This document shows, piece after piece, positions 57,681 to 64,000 of a DNA stretch of 64,000 bases (the stretch's first letter is position 1; each line of letters begins with the position of its first letter). The position numbers were made by a program, and so were the translations under genes. The notes beneath the pieces are model-generated. The model was not told the DNA's origin. It was given only the letters and a program-made list of their open reading frames with translations, and did not search any database. The DNA is from Azospirillum sp. 412522 (GTDB taxonomy: Bacteria > Pseudomonadota > Alphaproteobacteria > Azospirillales > Azospirillaceae). The stretch lies in assembly GCF_019805165.1 (NCBI RefSeq), contig NZ_RWIJ01000001.1:478081-542080 (forward strand), read 5' to 3'.

Positions 57681-58939
57681 TCCGCGGCCCCCTTGGCGCT
57701 GGCACCGGCGGATGAGCGCCGGGCGTGTTGGGATTGGTCGTGGTCGGAGTGAGCGTGATCGGAGTGAGCGTGATCGAGAGCGGGCGGGCCGGCGTCCAGC
57801 ATCGCCAGCACGGCGTCCGCCAGCGCGGTGGCGGCGTCGGCGGTGCCCCAGCCATGGGCGGCGCGGGCCGCGGCGGCGAGCGCCTGCGGATCGGCCAGCA
57901 GGGCGGACAGCCGCTCGGCCAAAGCCTGGGCGGTGAAGGAGGGCTGCGGCACCAGCCAGGCGGCGCCGGCCTCCGCCAGATGGCGGGCGTTGGCGGTCTG
58001 GTGATCATCGGTGGCGTGCGGGTAGGGCACCAGGATCGCCGGACGGCCGACGCAAGTCAGCTCGGCGATGGTGGAGGCCCCGGCGCGGGTGACGGCGAGG
58101 TGGCAGGCGGTCAGCCGCTCCGGCACGTCGTGAAAGAAGGTCTGCAACTCCAGCCGGGCGAGGCCCAGCGGCTCCAGCGCGTCGCGCGCGGCCTCCAGAT
58201 CCTCCGGGCGGCATTGCTGCGCCAGATGGATGCGGGCGCGCATGGCCTCGGGCAGTAGGCCAAGTGCCGCCGGGATCACCTCGGAGAAGATGCGGGCGCC
58301 CTGGCTGCCGCCCATCACCAGCAGGCGGACGGGGCCGGCGGCACCGGGCGCCTCGTAGGGGGACGGGCGGCGGGCGGCGACGGCCGGGCGAACCGGGTTG
58401 CCGGTACGGACGATCTTGGCGCGCTGCGCCCCGCCCAGCTTCTCGATGTTCGGGAACGCGACCGCGATGCGGCTGGCGCCTGCGATCAGCATCCGGTTGG
58501 CCCGGCCCAGCACCGCGTTCTGCTCGTGCAGCAGGGCCGGCAGCTTCGACTGGATGGCGGCGTAGACGGTGGGGACCGACGGGTAGCCGCCGAAGCCGAC
58601 GACCGCGGCTGGGTCGAGACGGCGCATCAGCGCCCGCGCCTCCAGCAGGCCGAGGCCCATCTGCAGGGCGGCCTTCAGCTTGCCGACGATCCCGGCGCCG
58701 GGCGAGGCGGCGCGGATGCGGTGCACCGGCACCTCCGGCAGGTTCTCGCCGAAGGCATGGCCGCGCTTGTCGGTGACCAGGGTCACGGCGCGGCCTCGGG
58801 CCAGCAGCTCGCGCGCCAGCGCCTCGGCCGGGAACATGTGCCCGCCGGTGCCGCCGGCGGCCAGCACGATCACCTTGTTGGCGTCCGCGTCGAAGCCCGC
58901 ATTGAAGCCTGTCGCGCTCAAGTCGGTCGGCCTCCTCAT
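57677..58939 (-). CDS. murG: UDP-GlcNAc--lipid I GlcNAc transferase, with His/Asp tail
   Basis: Makes lipid II on the cytoplasmic face of the membrane. 420 residues, GT-B fold: AAGGTGGHMFPAEALARELL, HEQNAVLGRANR, MGGSQGARIFSEVIP and TRAGASTIAELTCVGRPAIL. Beyond the usual end (~residue 385) a ~32-residue tail contains DHAHSDHAHSDHDQSQH, encoded by a tandem repeat. The ATG at 58939 overlaps ftsW by 4 nt; the frame is open further upstream, but inside ftsW. Confidence 0.95.
   Translation of the reverse strand: MRRPTDLSATGFNAGFDADANKVIVLAAGGTGGHMFPAEALARELLARGRAVTLVTDKRGHAFGENLPEVPVHRIRAASPGAGIVGKLKAALQMGLGLLEARALMRRLDPAAVVGFGGYPSVPTVYAAIQSKLPALLHEQNAVLGRANRMLIAGASRIAVAFPNIEKLGGAQRAKIVRTGNPVRPAVAARRPSPYEAPGAAGPVRLLVMGGSQGARIFSEVIPAALGLLPEAMRARIHLAQQCRPEDLEAARDALEPLGLARLELQTFFHDVPERLTACHLAVTRAGASTIAELTCVGRPAILVPYPHATDDHQTANARHLAEAGAAWLVPQPSFTAQALAERLSALLADPQALAAAARAAHGWGTADAATALADAVLAMLDAGPPALDHAHSDHAHSDHDQSQHARRSSAGASAKGAAE
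57745..57774 (-). repeat. 15-bp tandem repeat in the murG tail
   Basis: Two exact copies of CGGAGTGAGCGTGAT (plus strand, 57745-57759 and 57760-57774), in frame, encoding repeated DHAHS in the minus-strand gene; a diverged third copy precedes the stop side. Confidence 0.85.
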
Positions 58940-60057
58940 TCCGCGGGGCCGAAGCGTTTGCGTGTCAGTGCCAGAACCATACCCATGCCGAACCCGAGAG
59001 CGAGCAGCGAGGAGCCGCCGTAGGAGATGAAGGGCAGGGTCATGCCCTTGGTCGGCATAAGATGCAAGGACGAACCCATGTTGATCGCCGCCTGAAGACC
59101 GAATTGGATCAGAAGGCCGGCGGCGGCCAGCAGGACGAAGTAGTTGTTGTCGTTGAAGACGCGCGCGAATCCACGCAGCACGACGAAGGCGAACAGAACC
59201 ACCAACCCCAGGCAGAAGATCAAGCCCAGCTCTTCGCCTGCGACCGCGAAGATGAAGTCGGCATGACTGTCGGGCAGGTAGAACTTCACCGTGCCCTGGC
59301 CGGGGCCGGTGCCCATCAGCCCGCCGTTGGCGAAGGCCTCCAGCGAGCGGTTGACCTGATAATTGTCGCCGGCATGCGGATCGAGGAAGCGGTTGATGCG
59401 GCTGGTGACGTGCGGCAGCGTGTAATAGGCGCCGACCAGCCCGACCACGCCAAGCCCGCCGAGACCCATCACCAGCACGAGGTTCAACCCGGCCAGGAAG
59501 AACTGGGTGAACCAGACGGCGGAGACGACGAAGGTCATGCCCAGGTCGGGCTGGAGGATCAGGCCGGCCATGGTGATGCCGTAGAGCGCCATCGACACCA
59601 GCGCGCCCGGAAAGCCGGGGTTGGTGCGCGACAGCGAGAACAACCAGGCCGCGACCACGGCGAAGGCTGGCTTCACGAACTCCGACGGCTGGATCGACAG
59701 GCCGGGGATATGGATCCAGCGGCGCGCACCCTTGATCTCCACGCCCACCACCAGGGTGGCGTAGACCAGCAGCACCGAGATCAGGAACACCCCCAGCGCC
59801 ACCCGCCGCACGCCGCGAGGGCTGAGCAGCGAGACGCCGATCATGATGGCGATCGCCGGGATCAGCATCATCACGTGGCGTTCGACGAAATAGAAGGTGT
59901 CCTGGATGCCGATGCGCTCGGCCACCGGCGGGCTGGCCGCGGTGATCAGGACGGTGCCGAGGAACATCAGCAGGGCGACGGCGCCCAGTTGCCAGCGGTC
60001 GACGGTCCACCACCAGCGGCCGAAGATCGATTGGTCGGTGCGGTCGAAGGTGATCAT
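58936..60057 (-). CDS. ftsW: Lipid II polymerase FtsW
   Basis: SEDS-family septal peptidoglycan glycosyltransferase. 373 residues, ten predicted helices. Family residues: RRWIHIPGLSIQPSEFVKPA, AGLILQPDLGMTFVVSA, LMGTGPGQGTVKFYLPDSH and the catalytic DSHADFIFAVAGEELG; the C-terminal GMTLPFISYGGSSLL is standard. Overlaps murG and murD by 4 nt each. Confidence 0.96.
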   Translation of the reverse strand: MITFDRTDQSIFGRWWWTVDRWQLGAVALLMFLGTVLITAASPPVAERIGIQDTFYFVERHVMMLIPAIAIMIGVSLLSPRGVRRVALGVFLISVLLVYATLVVGVEIKGARRWIHIPGLSIQPSEFVKPAFAVVAAWLFSLSRTNPGFPGALVSMALYGITMAGLILQPDLGMTFVVSAVWFTQFFLAGLNLVLVMGLGGLGVVGLVGAYYTLPHVTSRINRFLDPHAGDNYQVNRSLEAFANGGLMGTGPGQGTVKFYLPDSHADFIFAVAGEELGLIFCLGLVVLFAFVVLRGFARVFNDNNYFVLLAAAGLLIQFGLQAAINMGSSLHLMPTKGMTLPFISYGGSSLLALGFGMGMVLALTRKRFGPAE

Positions 60058-61475
60058 GCAACGCCCCCGCTGCTGCCGTCCCCGGCATTCTCATGCGCCG
60101 CGACGATGTTCGCGACATAGGCCGCGAAGGCTTCGCCGCGCTTCTCGAAATTGGCAAACTGGTCCCAGGACGCGCAAGCTGGGGACAACAGCACGCAAGA
60201 GCCCTCCAGCCCCTCCGCCAGGGCCAGTCCGGCCGCTTTCGCGGTCGCGACATCCAGCGTTCCACAGCGTGTATACGCAACGCCCTGCGCATCGAGCCAT
60301 GCGGCGAATTGGTCCTGCGCCTCGCCGATCAGGAAGGCGTGCCGCACGCGACCCATATAGCCCTCCAGCCCGTTCAGCCCGGTATCCTTGGCCTGTCCGC
60401 CGAGGATCCAGTAGATCGGGTCGAAGGTCGCCAGCGCCTTTTCCGTGGCGTCGGCGTTGGTCGCCTTGCTGTCATTGACGAAACGCACCCCCTCCAGCGT
60501 GCCGACCAGCTGCTGCCGGTGGGCGAGGCCGGGGAAGGTCGCCATCGCCGCGACGATGGCCGGCACCGGCAGGCCGGCGGCCTTGCAGGTGGCGAAGGCG
60601 GCGGCGGCATTCTGCCAGTTGTGGGCGCCGAGCAGGCTGGGCAGCGCCGCCAGCTCCACGACGCGCACCGTCGCGCCGTCGGTATCATCGACCAGCCAGC
60701 CGTCGGCGGCGTAGACGCCGCCGGCAACCGGACCCCGGGCGGAGATCGGCCAGATGCGCTGGTCGCCGGCGGCGACGAGGTCGGCGTGGATCTTCCGGCA
60801 ATGCTCGTCGTCCACCCCGATCACCGCGGTGCGCGGCCAAGTCTGGCGGTGGAAGATCAGCGTCTTGGCGGCGATGTAGCCTTCCATCCCGCCATGGCGG
60901 GCGAGGTGGTCGGGCGTGATGTTCGGCAGGACCGCGATGTCGAAGGTGATGGAGTGGGTCAGCTCAAGCTGGTAGCTCGACATTTCCAGCACGCAGGTGC
61001 CGCCGGACCCGATCGGATCGAAGGTCAGCACCGGCGTGCCCAGATTGCCGCCGACGGCGGCCTTGCGCCCGGCGGCGGCCAGGATGTGGCCGATCAGGGT
61101 GGTGGTGGTCGATTTGCCATTCGTGCCGGTGATCCCGATGAAGGCGCAGTCGCGCTCCGCCCGGCCCAGCAGCTCGACGTCGCAGACCAGCTCGATCCCC
61201 AGCGCGCGGGCGCGCTCGGCCACCGGATGCGGCTTGGGATGGGTGTGGGGGATGCCGGGGGACCAGACGATGGTGGTCAGGTCCGACAGGTCGGCGGTGG
61301 CGAGATCGACCACGGCGAAGCCCTCGGCCTCCGCCGCGGCGCGGGAGGCAGGGCTGTCGTCCCACACCCGCACCTCGGCGCCGCTGTCGCGCAGCGCGCG
61401 GGCGGTGGCGAGGCCGGACTTGCCCAGCCCCATCACCGCCACCGGCAGCTCCTGCATGTAGAACAGGTCGATCAT
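60054..61475 (-). CDS. murD: UDP-N-acetylmuramoylalanine--D-glutamate ligase
   Basis: Adds D-Glu to UDP-MurNAc-L-Ala. 473 residues: N-terminal MGLGKSGLATARALRDSGA, P-loop GITGTNGKSTTTTLIGHIL, EMSSYQLELTH, ligase-specific NITPDHLARHGGMEGY and C-terminal NDSKATNADATEKAL with SPACASWDQFANFEKRGEAF. Coupled to ftsW by an ATGA overlap; mraY ends 13 nt upstream. Confidence 0.97.
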   Translation of the reverse strand: MIDLFYMQELPVAVMGLGKSGLATARALRDSGAEVRVWDDSPASRAAAEAEGFAVVDLATADLSDLTTIVWSPGIPHTHPKPHPVAERARALGIELVCDVELLGRAERDCAFIGITGTNGKSTTTTLIGHILAAAGRKAAVGGNLGTPVLTFDPIGSGGTCVLEMSSYQLELTHSITFDIAVLPNITPDHLARHGGMEGYIAAKTLIFHRQTWPRTAVIGVDDEHCRKIHADLVAAGDQRIWPISARGPVAGGVYAADGWLVDDTDGATVRVVELAALPSLLGAHNWQNAAAAFATCKAAGLPVPAIVAAMATFPGLAHRQQLVGTLEGVRFVNDSKATNADATEKALATFDPIYWILGGQAKDTGLNGLEGYMGRVRHAFLIGEAQDQFAAWLDAQGVAYTRCGTLDVATAKAAGLALAEGLEGSCVLLSPACASWDQFANFEKRGEAFAAYVANIVAAHENAGDGSSGGVA

Positions 61476-61488
61476 CGCCGGTCCCCCC

Positions 61489-62574
61489 TCACCGCAGCTT
61501 CAGCGTGGACAGGCCGACCAGCGCCAGGATCGAGGCGATGATCCAGAAGCGGATCACCACCGTCGGTTCGGCCCAGCCCTTCTTTTCGAAGTGATGGTGC
61601 AGCGGCGCCATGCGGAAGACCCGCTTGCCGGTCAGCTTGAAGGAGGCGACCTGCACGATCACCGACACCGTCTCCAGCACGAACAGGCCGCCGATGATGG
61701 CGAGCACGATCTCGTGCTTGGTCACCACGCTGACGGCACCGAGCGCGCCGCCCAGCGACAGCGACCCGGTGTCGCCCATGAAGACCATGGCCGGCGGGGC
61801 GTTGTACCAGAGGAAGCCGATCCCGGCCCCGACCAGCGCGCCGCAGAACACGGCCAGTTCGCCGGACCCCGGGACATGGTGGATCTGCAGGTAGTTGGCG
61901 AAGATGGCGTTGCCCGACAGGTAGGAGATCAGGCCGAAGCAGCCGGCCGCGATCATCGTCGGCACGATGGCCAGCCCGTCCAGCCCGTCGGTCAGGTTCA
62001 CCGAGTTCGAGGCGCCGACCATGATGAAGGCGCCGAAGGGGACGAAGAACCAGGACAGCTGGATCAGGAAGTCCTTGACGAAGGGAACCGCGACGCCACC
62101 CGACAGCGGCGGGGCCGATACCCACATGATCAGCGCCGAGGCGACCAGACCGATGGTGATCTCCCAGCCCAGGCGAAAGCGGCCGGACAGCCCCTTGGTG
62201 TTGCGCTTGGTCAGCTTCAGGTAATCGTCGCCGAAGCCGATCAGGCCATAGCCGATGGTCACCAGCAGCACGATCCAGATATAGGCGTTGGTCAGGTCGG
62301 CCCACAGCAGGGTGCTGACCGTCATGGCGATCAGGATCATCAGGCCGCCCATGGTGGGCGTGCCCTTCTTCTTGAAATGGCTCTCGGGGCCGTCGGCGCG
62401 GATGGGTTGTCCTTCGCCCTGCTTGCGCTTCAGCCAGGCGATCAGGCGCGGAAAGAAGACGAAGCTGATGACGAGCGACGTCAGCACGGCGCCGCCGGTC
62501 CGGAAGGTCAGGTACCGGAACAGGTTGAACGGCGTGAAGACGTCGGCCAGACCGAAGAGGAGGTTGTAGAGCAT
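61489..62574 (-). CDS. mraY: Phospho-N-acetylmuramoyl-pentapeptide transferase
   Basis: Makes lipid I by moving phospho-MurNAc-pentapeptide to undecaprenyl phosphate. 361 residues, ten helices. Motifs: [29 protein letters not shown] with the metal Asp pair, [18 protein letters not shown], and [20 protein letters not shown]. murF ends 9 nt upstream. Confidence 0.97.
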   Translation of the reverse strand: MLYNLLFGLADVFTPFNLFRYLTFRTGGAVLTSLVISFVFFPRLIAWLKRKQGEGQPIRADGPESHFKKKGTPTMGGLMILIAMTVSTLLWADLTNAYIWIVLLVTIGYGLIGFGDDYLKLTKRNTKGLSGRFRLGWEITIGLVASALIMWVSAPPLSGGVAVPFVKDFLIQLSWFFVPFGAFIMVGASNSVNLTDGLDGLAIVPTMIAAGCFGLISYLSGNAIFANYLQIHHVPGSGELAVFCGALVGAGIGFLWYNAPPAMVFMGDTGSLSLGGALGAVSVVTKHEIVLAIIGGLFVLETVSVIVQVASFKLTGKRVFRMAPLHHHFEKKGWAEPTVVIRFWIIASILALVGLSTLKLR

Positions 62575-62583
62575 TTGGGTCCG

Positions 62584-64000
62584 TCAGCCTCGCGGGCCTT
62601 GCGCGGACTGCGCGGCCTGCGGCTGGTTGGTGGTTCGGGAGGCGGCTTTGTCCTCGCTTTCGTGCCCGCTGTCGAGTGCTGCGAGCGCATCGACGATCAG
62701 ACCTGTACGACTGCCCAGGGACCCCTTGACCATGATAACGTCGCCGCCCTTCACGGCGCCGGTCACGATGGGCGCCAACTCCACGCTGGTCTCGGTCCAG
62801 GCGCCACGCATCGCCGCCGGCAGGCGGTCGAACAGCATCTTCATGTGCGGCCCGCAGGCGTAGACGGCATCGACCTGCGCGGCGCGCAGCGGCTCGGCCA
62901 GAGCGACGTGCAGCGCATCGGCGCGATTGCCCAGTTCGCGCATGTCACCCAGCACGGCGATGCGCCGCCCGCCGGCGCCGGGGTCGATCTTGCCCAGCAC
63001 CTCCAGCGTCGCGGACATGGCGGCCGGGCTGGCGTTGTAGCTCTCGTCGATCAGGGTGAAGGCGCCCTGGGACAACCGGATGCGCTTGCGGGTGCCGCGG
63101 CCCTTGACCGGCTGAAGGCTCGACAGCGAACGCGCGGCCGCTGCGACATCGGCGCCCAGCGCCTTCACCGCCAGCAGCACCGCCAGGCTGTTCATCACCC
63201 AGTGCCTGCCGGGCTGCGACAGGCAGTATTGCAGCCGCTCGCCGCGGATGACGGCGGTCACCGCGCTGCAGGTGGCATGCAGCGAGCAGTCGACCAGCCG
63301 GGCATCGGCCTCCTCATGGGTGCCGAAGCTCCAGATGTGGGTCAGTCCGTGGCGGCGCGCTGCGGCGGCCAGGCGGGCATACTGGCCGTTGTCGCGGTTC
63401 AGCACGGCGACGCCGTTGGCGTCCAGCCCCTCGAAGATCTCGGCCTTGGCGTCGGCGATGGCCTCGACGCCGGAGAAGAATTCCAGATGCGCCGCCTCGA
63501 CCGTGGTGACGATGGCGACATGCGGCTTGACCTGCCGCGACAGCGGGCCGAGTTCGCCGGCGTGGTTCATCCCCAGCTCGAACACGCCATAGACGCTGTC
63601 GGCGGGCAGGCGGGCGAGCGACAGCGGCACGCCCCAATGGTTGTTCAGGCTGCCTTCGGTGGCGTAGGTCGGCGCCTGCGCCGACAGGACATGGCGCAGG
63701 GTCTCCTTGGTGCCGGTCTTGCCGACGGAGCCGGTGACCCCGACGAGGCGCGCGCCGCAATGCGCCCGGGCGACCGCGCCCAACGCCGCCATCGCCTCCA
63801 GCGGATCGACCGGGGCGATCAGCAGCGGTGCGCCTTCCATCGAATTGGCCGGCAGGCCGTCGGGCAGGTGGTCGACCATCGCTGCGGCGGCACCGGCGGC
63901 CAGAGCGGCGCCGACGAAGACGTGCCCGTCGAAATTCGGGCCGCGGATGGCGACGAACAGGTCGCCGGGCGCCACCTTGCGGCTGTCGATGGTGACGCCG
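62584..64000 (-). CDS. murF: UDP-N-acetylmuramoyl-tripeptide--D-alanyl-D-alanine ligase (5' partial)
   Basis: Adds D-Ala-D-Ala to the precursor. The frame runs out of the window; 471 residues are seen, beginning within TIDSRKV, so only the N-terminal ~30 are missing. Features: PGDLFVAIRGPNFDGHVFV, P-loop GVTGSVGKTGTKETLRHVL, LNNHWGVPLSLARL, ELGMNHAGELG and DESYNASPAAMSATLEVL. The C-terminal Gln/Ala-rich tail (~30 residues) is an extension. It belongs to the murF-mraY-murD-ftsW-murG series. Confidence 0.96.
   Translation of the reverse strand, partial: GVTIDSRKVAPGDLFVAIRGPNFDGHVFVGAALAAGAAAAMVDHLPDGLPANSMEGAPLLIAPVDPLEAMAALGAVARAHCGARLVGVTGSVGKTGTKETLRHVLSAQAPTYATEGSLNNHWGVPLSLARLPADSVYGVFELGMNHAGELGPLSRQVKPHVAIVTTVEAAHLEFFSGVEAIADAKAEIFEGLDANGVAVLNRDNGQYARLAAAARRHGLTHIWSFGTHEEADARLVDCSLHATCSAVTAVIRGERLQYCLSQPGRHWVMNSLAVLLAVKALGADVAAAARSLSSLQPVKGRGTRKRIRLSQGAFTLIDESYNASPAAMSATLEVLGKIDPGAGGRRIAVLGDMRELGNRADALHVALAEPLRAAQVDAVYACGPHMKMLFDRLPAAMRGAWTETSVELAPIVTGAVKGGDVIMVKGSLGSRTGLIVDALAALDSGHESEDKAASRTTNQPQAAQSAQGPRG

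Overview
The window is chromosomal DNA of a GC-rich (roughly two-thirds G+C) alphaproteobacterium, most likely Azospirillum or a close relative in the Rhodospirillales. The assignment rests on recognised gene content and order, not on a search: nuoM-nuoN-birA-coaX-rnj-mce-DUF1467, a short ProRS of alphaproteobacterial type followed by lolC-lolD, crcB-rluC-HAD-ATP12, and a full dcw cluster ending ftsQ-ftsA-ftsZ-lpxC. No tRNA, rRNA, CRISPR array, insertion sequence or integrase was seen. The left end cuts nuoM and the right end cuts murF.

Layout. 1-7.4 kb: the end of the complex I operon runs into biotin ligase, pantothenate kinase, RNase J, methylmalonyl-CoA epimerase, a DUF1467 membrane protein and 3-methyladenine DNA glycosylase. 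7.4-14 kb: a candidate small RNA, two unassigned genes, proS, an isolated pair of phage-virion-like genes with its own operator-like dyad and terminator, and the lipoprotein-release transporter lolC-lolD. 14-20 kb: a Tat-exported dienelactone hydrolase, an isochorismatase-fold protein without its cysteine, crcB-rluC-HAD-ATP12, a PRC-barrel protein and ygfZ. 20-25 kb: a complete BMP-family nucleoside/simple-sugar ABC importer. 25-30 kb: DUF29, a hypothetical gene, psd-pssA, a lone ACT-domain gene behind an unusual leader, small membrane proteins, a CYTH protein and a GGDEF relic. 30-39 kb (mostly minus strand): a chemoreceptor, a five-gene overlapping queuosine operon (queA-tgt-queF-queG plus an Eis-like acetyltransferase) and an ABC1/UbiB kinase. 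39-48 kb: a second candidate small RNA, an amino-acid/amide-type binding protein, ppx-rlmE-guaB, ligA and a hemerythrin. 48-64 kb (minus strand): lpxC and the division and cell-wall cluster from ftsZ back to murF.

How the genes work together. Most of the window is housekeeping: respiration, cofactor supply, translation and tRNA modification, phospholipid synthesis, GMP synthesis, peptidoglycan precursors, septation and lipid A. Many operon genes overlap by 4-14 nt (ATGA, TGATG and longer overlaps), which points to translational coupling. The less ordinary material is small: two intergenic hairpin-rich RNAs ending in intrinsic terminators, a possibly leaderless Ile/Leu/Val-rich leader peptide ahead of the ACT gene, the phage-like two-gene cassette, a small ORF coupled between murG and murC, and a few proteins with unusual tails or missing catalytic residues.
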